34,070 bases of DNA. Origin: Desulfobacterales bacterium (GTDB taxonomy: Bacteria; Desulfobacterota; Desulfobacteria; Desulfobacterales; C00003060). Of the stretch, positions 1-7,563 are shown in pieces. A program made the position numbers and the translations under genes. The notes beneath the pieces were generated by a model. It worked only from the letters and a program-made list of their open reading frames with translations, made no database searches and was not told the DNA's origin. The first letter of the stretch is position 1, and each line of letters opens with the position of its first letter. The stretch lies in assembly GCA_013375395.1 (NCBI GenBank), contig JABXJW010000013.1, positions 1-34,070 of the forward strand. Direction: 5' to 3'.

Positions 1-70
1 ATTGCTCATTTCTGAATTGGAAACTTACGCTAGTGCCAATTGTCTAAAGATTCATTTATGGATGGGCACT
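1..70 (+). mobile_element. MITE-like element, copy 1 (cut by window edge)
   Basis: The first 70 bases match the right-hand part of a roughly 190-bp repeat found complete at 13094-13281 (inverted) and 15973-16162 (same orientation). The end at 70 carries the inverted-repeat type GGATGGGCACT and is followed by AACT (71-74), the reverse complement of the AGTT flanking the equivalent end of the 13 kb copy. No transposase is encoded. The left end lies outside the window. It sits about 35 bp past the 3' end of the antiporter operon. Confidence 0.8.
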
Positions 71-105
71 AACTAACGGACCAACAGGTGAAAAACCGCT
101 TCTGT

Positions 106-1875
106 TCATGTCACAGAGACGAACAGGACAAAAAGTGAAAACAAAAAGACAAGGCTTATGAATACCGGTGTCCCCACGGGCATCAGAGTGGCCGCCTCAG
201 GCCTTGTTTCCTTCCTGAAACTCTCTATGGCGAGGCGGTCCCTGCCCCTTGCCCTCATATAAACTGCGATTAGAGAGGTAATCGGCATCTTGCTTAATTC
301 GCCCAATCGTGCCGGAATCGCACGAGCAAAAACGCGCTCAGAAATTTCATTGAGCCCGTTTAAACCACTGTCCATGATGTAGTAAAAGAGCCGTCCCCCC
401 TTCCGATAGAACCAATCAACCTCAAGATGAATAGCTCTCATTTCCGCCGGATAATAGCCGGAGAGTATGAGAAGATAGAAGGCCAGGGCGCTGAATAGCA
501 CTAACTGCAATTGGCCCGCCACATGACTTAATGTGTACGGCACATAATCGACTGGATGTGGCAAAATGCTGTAAAGGTATCCGGGAAACACCCCAATGAA
601 GACACACAAAAAGGCAGCAATCCCCATGGCAAGAAGCATGTTGACGGGTGGCTCTTTTGCCCCGATGCCCGAATCTCGGCCAAAAAACGTGAAGAAAGCA
701 ACCTTAAGTCCGGCATGTAAGAATGCACCAGCGGAAGCCAACTCTAAGGCGAGCCATATGATCGGCAGCTTTTCGTGGGCAGAGGCGCTGATGATCATTG
801 ATTTGCTTATAAAACCACAAGACAGAGGAAAGGCTGAGATTGATGCCCCCCCTATCATACAGAACAAACAGGTCAGCGGCATGGTCTTGTACAGCCCACC
901 GAGCTCCGTGCATCTTATCCTCCCTGTCATGTGAAGAACAGAACCTGCGGCCATGAAAAGAAGGGCCGTATATAGGATACAACAGAAAGCATGGGAAATA
1001 GTCCCATTTATAGCTAATGCCGTACCAATGCCGATGCCGATCATCATGAAACCGCCCTGGTTGATGATGCTGTAACTGAGCACCCGCCTTATATCATTCT
1101 CAAGGATGGCATAAAGAATTGGGAACACGGCCATGAAAGCTCCCACCCATATCAGAAGCTCGGCGCCAGGGAATGTTCTTGCCATAAGATATACAGCGCT
1201 CTTTGTGGTAAGGGCGCTCAAAAAGACAGCGCCTGTGACGGTTGCTTCCGGATAGGCGTCCTGGAGCCACGGATGAAGGGGGGGGATGGCAGCGTTTAAG
1301 GCAATACCAATGAATATGAACCAGGAAGCTGTCCCGCTCAACCCTATATATGCAAACTCTGTGGTTCCGGAATTCTGTATATAGATGATAATGCCTGCCA
1401 GCAGCGAGAGTCCTCCGAATACGTGAACCAAAATGTATCTGAACGCCGCAGCCTGTGATGCCTTTGTCCTGCGGGCCAGGACAAGGAATGTGGAGGCTAT
1501 GGCCATCAGTTCCCAAAAGATATAAACAGAGATAAGATCTCCGGCAAAAGTGACGCCAAGGGCGCTTCCTGCATAAACCAGCGCTGAAACATGTTGAAGA
1601 TCATCCTCTACTCTCAGTGCGAACAGAACCCCTATAAACGATATTATCGTGAATATATATCCAAAGACCATGCTGAGCCTATCAACCCTGCCGAAGATGA
1701 GGTCGTAGTCCAGGATCTGGACAATCCAGTATTTTCCTTCGGGCATTTTGAGAAGGCTTATGAACGCAATAACGGGCAGGAGCAACATGTATGCGGATTT
1801 TATCCTTCCCTTGATAAAGGGGATAAAAAACGCTCCGATAACAAATATTGCCGCCGGGGGAAGCAAGTTAGTCAT
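106..1875 (-). CDS. NuoL/MrpA-D-like proton-conducting antiporter subunit
   Basis: A 589-residue polytopic inner-membrane protein of the proton-conducting membrane transporter family (NuoL/M/N, MrpA/D). Channel residues of the family are visible: the transmembrane glutamate in FWELMA (E122), the lysine in ALTTKSAVY (K225), the PPLHPWLQDAYPEA motif just before it, and a later lysine in HAGLKVAFF. There are about 14 hydrophobic segments, then a cytoplasmic stretch around residues 480-560 and a final C-terminal helix. It overlaps the upstream 80-residue gene by 8 bp and is last in the operon. By family it translocates H+ or exchanges Na+/H+. The ion and any partner complex cannot be read from sequence. 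No hydrophilic Nuo or hydrogenase subunits are nearby, so it is more likely Mrp-like than part of complex I. Confidence 0.88.
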   Translation of the reverse strand: MTNLLPPAAIFVIGAFFIPFIKGRIKSAYMLLLPVIAFISLLKMPEGKYWIVQILDYDLIFGRVDRLSMVFGYIFTIISFIGVLFALRVEDDLQHVSALVYAGSALGVTFAGDLISVYIFWELMAIASTFLVLARRTKASQAAAFRYILVHVFGGLSLLAGIIIYIQNSGTTEFAYIGLSGTASWFIFIGIALNAAIPPLHPWLQDAYPEATVTGAVFLSALTTKSAVYLMARTFPGAELLIWVGAFMAVFPILYAILENDIRRVLSYSIINQGGFMMIGIGIGTALAINGTISHAFCCILYTALLFMAAGSVLHMTGRIRCTELGGLYKTMPLTCLFCMIGGASISAFPLSCGFISKSMIISASAHEKLPIIWLALELASAGAFLHAGLKVAFFTFFGRDSGIGAKEPPVNMLLAMGIAAFLCVFIGVFPGYLYSILPHPVDYVPYTLSHVAGQLQLVLFSALAFYLLILSGYYPAEMRAIHLEVDWFYRKGGRLFYYIMDSGLNGLNEISERVFARAIPARLGELSKMPITSLIAVYMRARGRDRLAIESFRKETRPEAATLMPVGTPVFISLVFLFSLFVLFVSVT

Positions 1876-2110
1876 AATAGTCTTCGTCTCTCTTAATGAA
1901 TATGCGCAGTACTTTTGCTATGAAAATAAGGAGGACACATGACACAAATCCGTAGGCCGCGAAAAATTCGGTAGCGCCTTCCCATGGAAACTCAGCGTGC
2001 TTATGGATAAAAACGTCGATTATAAGGAGCACTGCAAGGGATATATAAAAGAAGATAAGCAACTTTTTTACGTTTTCCGGTTTGTCGAAAACCTTCAGTT
2101 CTCTTTTCAT
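1868..2110 (-). CDS. Small two-helix membrane protein of the antiporter operon
   Basis: An 80-residue protein with a charged N-terminus (MKRELKVFDKPENVKK), a first hydrophobic helix at about 17-33, a linker, a second helix at about 49-68, and an acidic tail (DEDYYD). The 3' end overlaps the following NuoL-like gene by 8 bp, which suggests translational coupling. I do not recognise a named family. Size and position resemble the small accessory membrane subunits (MrpF/G/C-like) of multisubunit cation/proton antiporters, but no sequence motif proves this. It is probably a structural subunit of the same membrane complex. Confidence 0.75.
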   Translation of the reverse strand: MKRELKVFDKPENVKKLLIFFYISLAVLLIIDVFIHKHAEFPWEGATEFFAAYGFVSCVLLIFIAKVLRIFIKRDEDYYD

Positions 2111-2133
2111 TCAAACCCGCTCCTTCTGCTTGT

Positions 2134-2256
2134 TTACAAAAAAGGTTTAAGAAAAACGAAGCCGAGATATAAAACAGCTACAATAACTACTATATGAAAA
2201 ACTCTCCGGTATCCCGGCACGGGCTCAAGGGATAAAATCATTTTCTCTTCATCCAT
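2134..2256 (-). CDS. 40-residue single-helix membrane protein
   Basis: A short ORF between the NuoN-like gene and the 80-residue gene. It begins MDEEKMILSLEPVPGYRR and continues into one hydrophobic helix ending FVFLKPFL. A good ribosome binding site (GGGAGG) lies 8-10 bases before the ATG and overlaps the stop codon region of the upstream gene. Without this gene there would be a 150-bp hole in an otherwise closely packed operon. The acidic N-terminus followed by Arg-Arg and a single helix suggests a small subunit with its N-terminus in the cytoplasm. No family is recognised. Confidence 0.65.
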   Translation of the reverse strand: MDEEKMILSLEPVPGYRRVFHIVVIVAVLYLGFVFLKPFL

Positions 2257-2260
2257 TGAT

Positions 2261-3742
2261 CTAGCCTCCCAGCATGCCCTGGACCGCCATGTCGGCTAAT
2301 TCAAAAAAGGGCTGAGGATAAAAAAACAAGACAATCGAACCAGCCGCAGTCAACGCAAGTGGGCTCACACACCATACCGGGGCCTCTTGCATCTTATTAT
2401 CAAACATGGCTTCTTGTGCCGTGCAGAAAAAGGCATTGTAGACAATGGGCAAAAAATATGCGGCATTTAGCAGGGAGCTTCCGAGCAGGACATACAACAT
2501 AATCACCTGATCGGCCTCGATAGTACCCAACACAAGATTCCATTTGCTTATGAAACCACCAGTGGGAGGAAGCCCGATCACACTCAATGAGCCGATAAAA
2601 AAGGCGATCATTGTGATCGGCATCCTTTTTCCTATGCCGACCATTTCGCTGATGTTCTTTTTGCCTGTGGCCACAAAAATGGCGCCGGCACAAAAAAAGA
2701 GCGTAATCTTGCCAAAGGCGTGCATAGCAATATGGGTCATGCCGCCGATCATCCCCTTTGGGGAAAGAAGCGCTACCCCAAGCACAATGTAGGAGAGCTG
2801 GCCGATGGTCGAAAAGGCAAGCCGTCGTTTCAGGCCGTCCTGGGAAAGGGCAATTAGTGAAGCCGCTATTGTGGTAAAGGCGGCAAGATAGCAGACCACG
2901 GTGCCAAGATGAAGCGACAGCAACAGGTCTGTCCCAAAGACTCCGGTTATTACGCGAAGGACGCTGAAGGCGCCGACCTTGACAACGGCCACCGCATGCA
3001 ACAGGGCGCTGACCGGCGTGGGGGCCACCATGGCTGCCGGCAGCCATGAATGAAGGGGCATGATCGCCACCTTGGCAAACCCAAGTACGAGCATGACCAA
3101 AAGGAGCGCCAGCAAGGCATTGGATCCGGTTCCGGCCAAAAAGCCCTGCTTTGCAAACTCAAGCGTTCCGGCCAGGTTGTAAGATATGAGCATCGCCGGA
3201 AGCACAAAGCCTATAGATGTGCCCACAATATAGAGGAGGTACTTGCGCCCAGAGGTGCGCGCCTCAGGGTCCTGGTGGTGCGTAACCAACGGGTAGGTAG
3301 CAAACGAGAGCATCTCGTAAAACAGATAAAGGGTCAGAAGGTTGGCTGAAAAGGCCACCCCGATGGTCGCTGAAAGGGCCAGTGCAAAGAAGCAAAAGTA
3401 CCTGGTCTGGCTGTGCTCCTTTAGCCCTCGCATGTAGCCGATAGAATAGGCGGATGTGACAATCCACAGGGAAGAAGATACAAGGGCAAAGAGCAGTCCC
3501 AGGCTGTCTACCCTGAATGCGATTCCCACGCCCGGCAGCACATCTATCAGGTTGTAGACTATCTCTTTTTTCGCCAGAACCGCCGGTATCATGGAAGCAA
3601 CAATAACAAATTTTATAATGCCGGCCAGAAAGGTCCACGACTCCCTCAGATTCGCTCTATTGCTTGAGGCAATAATTAGAAACGTGGAAAAAAGAGAGAC
3701 ACAAACGGCCAAGACGGGCTTGACAGAGGTGATAGTTTCCAT
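2261..3742 (-). CDS. NuoN/MrpD-like proton-conducting antiporter subunit
   Basis: A 493-residue polytopic protein of the proton-conducting membrane transporter family, the standard length for MrpD/MnhD. Family residues are visible: the helix glutamate in LFYEMLSF (E143), the lysine in GFAKVAIMPLHSWLP (K224), and the lysine in HAVAVVKVGAF (K255) after APTPVSALLHA. About 14 transmembrane helices are expected. It follows the receiver gene after 8 bp and precedes the 40-residue gene, so all five genes are probably one transcript. By family it carries out H+ (or Na+/H+) translocation in the inner membrane. Unusually, only D-type large subunits are present here; no MrpB, C, E, F or G homologue is seen in the window. 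Confidence 0.9.
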   Translation of the reverse strand: METITSVKPVLAVCVSLFSTFLIIASSNRANLRESWTFLAGIIKFVIVASMIPAVLAKKEIVYNLIDVLPGVGIAFRVDSLGLLFALVSSSLWIVTSAYSIGYMRGLKEHSQTRYFCFFALALSATIGVAFSANLLTLYLFYEMLSFATYPLVTHHQDPEARTSGRKYLLYIVGTSIGFVLPAMLISYNLAGTLEFAKQGFLAGTGSNALLALLLVMLVLGFAKVAIMPLHSWLPAAMVAPTPVSALLHAVAVVKVGAFSVLRVITGVFGTDLLLSLHLGTVVCYLAAFTTIAASLIALSQDGLKRRLAFSTIGQLSYIVLGVALLSPKGMIGGMTHIAMHAFGKITLFFCAGAIFVATGKKNISEMVGIGKRMPITMIAFFIGSLSVIGLPPTGGFISKWNLVLGTIEADQVIMLYVLLGSSLLNAAYFLPIVYNAFFCTAQEAMFDNKMQEAPVWCVSPLALTAAGSIVLFFYPQPFFELADMAVQGMLGG

Positions 3743-3750
3743 ATTCTAAC

Positions 3751-4113
3751 TCATATTCCCATGGCTGATTGCACCATCTGCCGTACTTCCTGTTCGCTAA
3801 CCGGCTTGTGCAGGCAGCCGAAAGCACCCAGGGCCATGGCTTCTTTGATCTCTTTTTTCTTGTTGGTGCCGGGCAGATAGATTACTTGCCAGGCAGTTGC
3901 CTCATTCAAGACCGTCTGCAAGTCCATGAAGCGCGGCTGCGAACAGATGCACGCATCCACAACGACTACACCTGGCTCAGTACCCCCAAAATCCCCCACA
4001 AAGTCCGTGCAGTTTTCGTAAAGCCTAAGCTCATAGCCGAAATGCTTTGAGGTCCTTCTCATTAGTTTCTCAAGGCCCCTGTCCTGCGTGATCAGGGCCA
4101 AGCCGTTGTGCAT
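3751..4113 (-). CDS. Stand-alone receiver-domain (CheY-like) protein
   Basis: A 120-residue protein with the layout of a response-regulator receiver and no output domain. VVVVDA holds the candidate phospho-acceptor D53, YLPGTN is at the switch-residue strand, and LHKP holds the conserved lysine K103. The N-terminal acidic pair is reduced to one aspartate (ITQD, D11), so phosphorylation chemistry may be altered. It is the first gene of the antiporter operon, 8 bp before the NuoN-like gene, which suggests it controls or senses the state of the transporter. This link is inferred from position only. No histidine kinase is visible next to it; the PAS/sigma-54 activator lies upstream on the same strand. 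Confidence 0.75.
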   Translation of the reverse strand: MHNGLALITQDRGLEKLMRRTSKHFGYELRLYENCTDFVGDFGGTEPGVVVVDACICSQPRFMDLQTVLNEATAWQVIYLPGTNKKKEIKEAMALGAFGCLHKPVSEQEVRQMVQSAMGI

Positions 4114-4533
4114 TTTTCCCTCACCCTAACCCGGACAAGCCGGATAAGCTGAAAGCTTATGGCAAGAATTCGATCTTTGGCTTTCAGCTTCTCTTGCTTT
4201 CAGGTTTGAGCCTTCAGCTTTCATATCCATAACTTTAGGCGCTTTTCAGTGATACACTCAACACAGTCAAGTTGCGTGCCAAAAGGGAGAAACGAGCTTT
4301 AAAGGAGGGGTCGGATCAAATAACCTGTTTAATTCGTTGGCAAATATTGTGTTGTGCGGCAGGCGGCCACTAGGAAAGGAATTGACAAACCACAAAAAAC
4401 TGTTCAATATCCGACCCAAAAGAGGGTTCGGCAGACTAATTTCGATGCCGCTTCAACATGTTAAATCTTGTCCAAAATACGACCAGCGGTGGAAAGGATT
4501 GTTCAAAATACGACACATGGCTGGCGCCCGCAC
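4114..4533. other. Repeat-rich intergenic region upstream of the receiver gene
   Basis: 420 bp with no credible gene. 4144-4160 is a perfect small hairpin (ATAAGCT, loop gaa, AGCTTAT). From there to about 4225 the sequence is a degenerate series of CTTTCAGCTT-like units. GGGTCGGAT (4308-4316) and ATCCGACCC (4409-4417) form a 9-bp inverted repeat 92 bp apart. A weak sigma-54-like sequence on the minus strand, TGGCAC-N5-TTGAC (4281 down to 4265), lacks the -12 GC, so I do not call it a promoter. This region probably holds the operon's promoter and leader. Confidence 0.5.
4468..4514. repeat. Pair of 16-bp direct repeats
   Basis: The unit TTGTYCAAAATACGAC occurs at 4468-4483 and again at 4499-4514, a period of 31 bp, just past the 3' end of the activator gene. 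Paired short direct repeats of this kind are typical of transposase-binding ends of some insertion sequences (for example IS21-family ends). No transposase is present, so this may be a remnant. That reading is inference. Confidence 0.5.
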
Positions 4534-7158
4534 CTACGGCCGGATATTGTGCTTATTAAGCTTGCTATAAAGGGTTCCCCGGCTTATGTCCAACAGGCGG
4601 GCAGCTCTATGTTTGTTCCAATCGCACTCGCGCATTGCGCTAACTATGAGGCTCCTTTCGTTTCTTGCCAGGCTGAACTCCTTTGGATCATCCATTGCGC
4701 TGCGGATCCTGGCGGGAAGCACATCAACGCCAATGCGGCTGTCGGATGTCAGGACCAAGCATCTGGCCACGGTGTTTTGAAGCTCCCTCACATTGCCCGG
4801 CCAATCATAGTCCATCATCAGTTTCAAGGCCTCGGTGTCGAATCCGGTAATTTCTTTGCCTTCGATAAGGCAGTAAGTTCTCAGGAAATGATCGGCAAGC
4901 AATGGCACATCCGTGATGCGTTCCCGTAACGGAGGCAGTTTTAGTTGGATAACGTTCAGGCGATAATAGAAATCTTCCCGCAGGCGGCCTGCTTTCATTT
5001 CCTTTTCAATGTCTTTATTGGTAGCGGCAACAACCCTGACATTGACCTCGACAGGACGCTCGCCTCCCACACGTTCGAAACTCTTGTCCTGCAAAAACCG
5101 CAGCAGAAGCACCTGGGTTTCAAGGGGCAAATCAGCCACCTCATCCAGGAAAAGAATCCCACCCTGCGCCCTTTCCAGGCGCCCCAGCCTGCGGCTTGTA
5201 GCCCCGGTAAAAGCACCTTTTTCATGCCCGAAGATCTCCGAGTGAACCAAGGTCGGAACAAACGAAGAGCAGTGGGCGGCGATGAAAGGGGCATCCTTGT
5301 ATTTGCCCGCCCGGTGAACCGCTCTGGCCACGAGCTCCTTGCCCGTACCGCTTTCTCCCGTGACAAGAACGGTGCTCGCGGAGTCGGCAACAGCCTGGAT
5401 CATACGGTAGACTTCCTGCATTGGTCGGCTTTGGCCGACAATCCCCATGAACTTATCCGGTCCGGCCAGTTGCTCTCTGAACGCCTCCTCCCTGGCCTCT
5501 TTGGAGATCTGATAACGGATCACTCCGGAAATTTGCCTGATCAGGGTTTCAACAAAAATCAGATCGCCCTCCACGTGCATATCCACAGAAGGCGAACCCA
5601 GCATGAAAAGGCCAAGGCATCCGTCGTCCAATTCAATAGGTACGGCCATCCAGGTGCGAAAGCCGGCCGCAAGCGCCCGGATAATCGCCGGGCAATCGAC
5701 CTTTTCTCTTCCGGAGCAGGCCGGCCCGGCTTTCTCCTTAGCCAAGAACTCCAAAAGGGCATGGTCTAGTTTCAGGTCCACGATCTTTCTTTCGGCTCGA
5801 TCATAGCAGGTCTCTCTGACTTGCCCCCTCTCAGGCCTGGGAAAATAGAAACCGTCTCGGTCCGGGGTCAGCAGGAAAATCATTACATCGAATTCGGGGT
5901 AGAAATCTTCCATGATATCCTGGAGGACCTGTCCCATTCCGTTCAGGTTATCCTCCTTGGTAAGTCGCAACAGAACACCGTTAATGGCTTCAAGTTCATT
6001 ATGCCTCTTTTTCAACCCCTTTTCAGCCTGCTTCTGTTCGGTGATGTCCCTGGCAATCTGAATAAGGCGGATGATCCGACCGGATTCGTCTTTCATGGGT
6101 ACGCCGTAGCAATCCCAATAGGTCTCCGCCTGTCTGCCTGCAACCTTAAGTTCATGCATCACGGCATGTTCAATTTGTCCCGTTTCCAGCGTCCTTAGGC
6201 TCGGACATCCTTCACACGGCGCTTTTCTGCCAAGGAAAAGTTCGTAACAGAATCGGCCTGCTACCTCCTCGGGAGTTATGTTGAGCCCTGTGGTCGTCGT
6301 CTTGTTCGCCCAAATTATTCTCATGTCTTTGTCAACATAACGAATCATGTCGATCGAGGCATCAAGAATCGCCCGCTTCTGTGCCTCGCTCTCCCGCAGG
6401 GCTTCCTTTGCCTGCCTGCGTCGAGTAATGTCCTTTGCATACTCGATGATGCCCACCACACGACCAGCGGGATTCTTGAGTGGAAAGGCGGAAAGATCTA
6501 TCCAGCGTGTCGGATTATCTTCCGAAGCATAAGGGACGATCTCGCTGTGCGCCTCCCCTGTTGCCAGCGCCGGAATCGACGGGCACCCAGGACATGGAGA
6601 CCCCCTTTTCCGGTAAACAGCGTAGCATTTCTTGCCGACCAGCGGCATTTTGGCGGCGAACATCTTCTCCATCCATGGATTAACCAGGATAATATTGAGG
6701 TCGCAATCCAAAACAGCGATCCCGTCCTGTATGGCGTCGAACACGGTCTTTAGGAAACGCTCCTTCTCGCGAACCACCCCCTCTGCGCGCTTGCGCTCGG
6801 CAATCCTTTGTTCTTCAAGATGAAAAATGTCCCAGAAGAGACGGGCGGCCACATGGTCCATCAACCGGACGTGATCCGGTTTGGTTCGAAAGATTTCGTT
6901 AGCTACTGCATCACGGCCCGTCAGTTCGATAATGAGGTTCAGCCTCTCAAGCTTATACAGATCACGATAGTCTTCGGTCGTAAAAATCCCTTTTTCCCGG
7001 CCATAGCAGTAGCCCACAGCATTAGGATTGGTATCGGCCACCCCGATGAGTTTCATGCGAAGCTGGCTGAGCCTTTCGGCAAATATCATATCCATGATCG
7101 CCTTGCACCCTGGACCGCCACCAACAATGGCTACGTTTAAGACCTTAGGCTGTCGCAT
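4534..7158 (-). CDS. Sigma-54-dependent activator with Rossmann-like, PAS, PAS, GAF, AAA+ and Fis-HTH domains
   Basis: An 874-residue enhancer-binding protein. Residues 8-110 look like a nucleotide-binding Rossmann fold (VAIVGGGPGCKAIM, then VADTNPNA). PAS1 covers about 135-245 and PAS2 about 262-372. Each carries a CxxCP motif at the same place (CPGCP 189-193, CEGCP 315-319). A GAF-like domain follows (about 390-545), then the AAA+ core: Walker A GESGTGKE (601-608), GAFTGA (648-653) for sigma-54 contact, Walker B LFLDEV, the PLRER motif and WPGNVRELQ. A Fis-type helix-turn-helix ends the protein. The start has an AAGGGGG ribosome site. It activates RNA polymerase-sigma-54 by ATP hydrolysis; the ligand is unknown. 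The cysteine pairs could bind metal or sense redox. It stands alone between repeat-rich gaps. Confidence 0.93.
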   Translation of the reverse strand: MRQPKVLNVAIVGGGPGCKAIMDMIFAERLSQLRMKLIGVADTNPNAVGYCYGREKGIFTTEDYRDLYKLERLNLIIELTGRDAVANEIFRTKPDHVRLMDHVAARLFWDIFHLEEQRIAERKRAEGVVREKERFLKTVFDAIQDGIAVLDCDLNIILVNPWMEKMFAAKMPLVGKKCYAVYRKRGSPCPGCPSIPALATGEAHSEIVPYASEDNPTRWIDLSAFPLKNPAGRVVGIIEYAKDITRRRQAKEALRESEAQKRAILDASIDMIRYVDKDMRIIWANKTTTTGLNITPEEVAGRFCYELFLGRKAPCEGCPSLRTLETGQIEHAVMHELKVAGRQAETYWDCYGVPMKDESGRIIRLIQIARDITEQKQAEKGLKKRHNELEAINGVLLRLTKEDNLNGMGQVLQDIMEDFYPEFDVMIFLLTPDRDGFYFPRPERGQVRETCYDRAERKIVDLKLDHALLEFLAKEKAGPACSGREKVDCPAIIRALAAGFRTWMAVPIELDDGCLGLFMLGSPSVDMHVEGDLIFVETLIRQISGVIRYQISKEAREEAFREQLAGPDKFMGIVGQSRPMQEVYRMIQAVADSASTVLVTGESGTGKELVARAVHRAGKYKDAPFIAAHCSSFVPTLVHSEIFGHEKGAFTGATSRRLGRLERAQGGILFLDEVADLPLETQVLLLRFLQDKSFERVGGERPVEVNVRVVAATNKDIEKEMKAGRLREDFYYRLNVIQLKLPPLRERITDVPLLADHFLRTYCLIEGKEITGFDTEALKLMMDYDWPGNVRELQNTVARCLVLTSDSRIGVDVLPARIRSAMDDPKEFSLARNERSLIVSAMRECDWNKHRAARLLDISRGTLYSKLNKHNIRP

Positions 7159-7205
7159 TGTTTGCCCCCTTTGTCGGTAAGTTACAGATTAAAGGCTGTG
7201 AGCCC

Positions 7206-7237
7206 GAAATTGTACACAGGCGGGTAAGAAATTGTAC
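7206..7237. repeat. Pair of 10-bp direct repeats upstream of the activator gene
   Basis: GAAATTGTAC is found at 7206-7215 and 7228-7237, 22 bp apart, about 50 bp before the activator start. The layout resembles the repeated ends of some insertion sequences and matches in style, though not in sequence, the pair at 4468-4514 on the other side of the gene. It could equally be an operator for a regulator of the activator gene. Confidence 0.4.
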
Positions 7238-7365
7238 GCCGGTGGCCGGGGGCTTGTCAAGCCGGCTCGGTCAGCCTTGCTGTTTCTGTGGAGGCGAGGG
7301 GGGTGAGACGTTCTTGCCAAAGGCTTTTCCACATGGTTGTGGCACGATAGGGCTTGAAATTCTTG

Positions 7366-7374
7366 TGATATAAT
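7366..7374 (+). promoter_or_regulatory. Candidate extended -10 promoter of the tolC-ftsEX operon
   Basis: TGATATAAT is a perfect extended -10 element (TG-N-TATAAT). No good -35 box stands 17 bp upstream, which is normal for extended -10 promoters. Transcription would begin near 7381 and run through the hairpin at 7406-7451 into the tolC-like gene. It is the only strong -10-like sequence seen in the 7159-7563 gap. Confidence 0.4.
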
Positions 7375-7398
7375 ATTAAACAATAGGTTCTAGCGAAC

Positions 7399-7451
7399 AA
7401 AAAAACCTCCGCCGAACCGGAAGAAGCCCAATCAAACCTGTTCAGCGGAGG
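7399..7451 (-). terminator. Orphan intrinsic terminator on the minus strand
   Basis: CCTCCGCCGAAC (7406-7417) pairs with GTTCAGCGGAGG (7440-7451), a 12-bp stem with one G-T pair, and seven A bases lie at 7399-7405. Read on the minus strand this is a GC-rich stem followed by seven T, the form of a Rho-independent terminator. No minus-strand gene lies upstream to use it (the next gene is on the plus strand), so it may be debris of a lost mobile gene, or may block antisense transcription. On the plus strand it would be a leader hairpin without a T-run. Confidence 0.5.
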
Positions 7452-7563
7452 CCCTTTGAGCAAGGAAAACCGTGGTCGGCACTCCTTGAACTCATGTTTT
7501 CATATACCAACATTTGAAAAGTCGGTCAATGGGGAACTTGACGAACAGTGCAACAACAAGCAT

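Noticed and set aside
4265-4281. Sigma-54 promoter for the antiporter operon
   Set aside because: TGGCAC is present, but the -12 element reads GA instead of the needed GC at the correct spacing.
7341-7356. Sigma-54 promoter TGGCACG before the tolC-like gene
   Set aside because: The GC falls one base too near (GG-N9-GC rather than N10), and sigma-54 spacing is strict.
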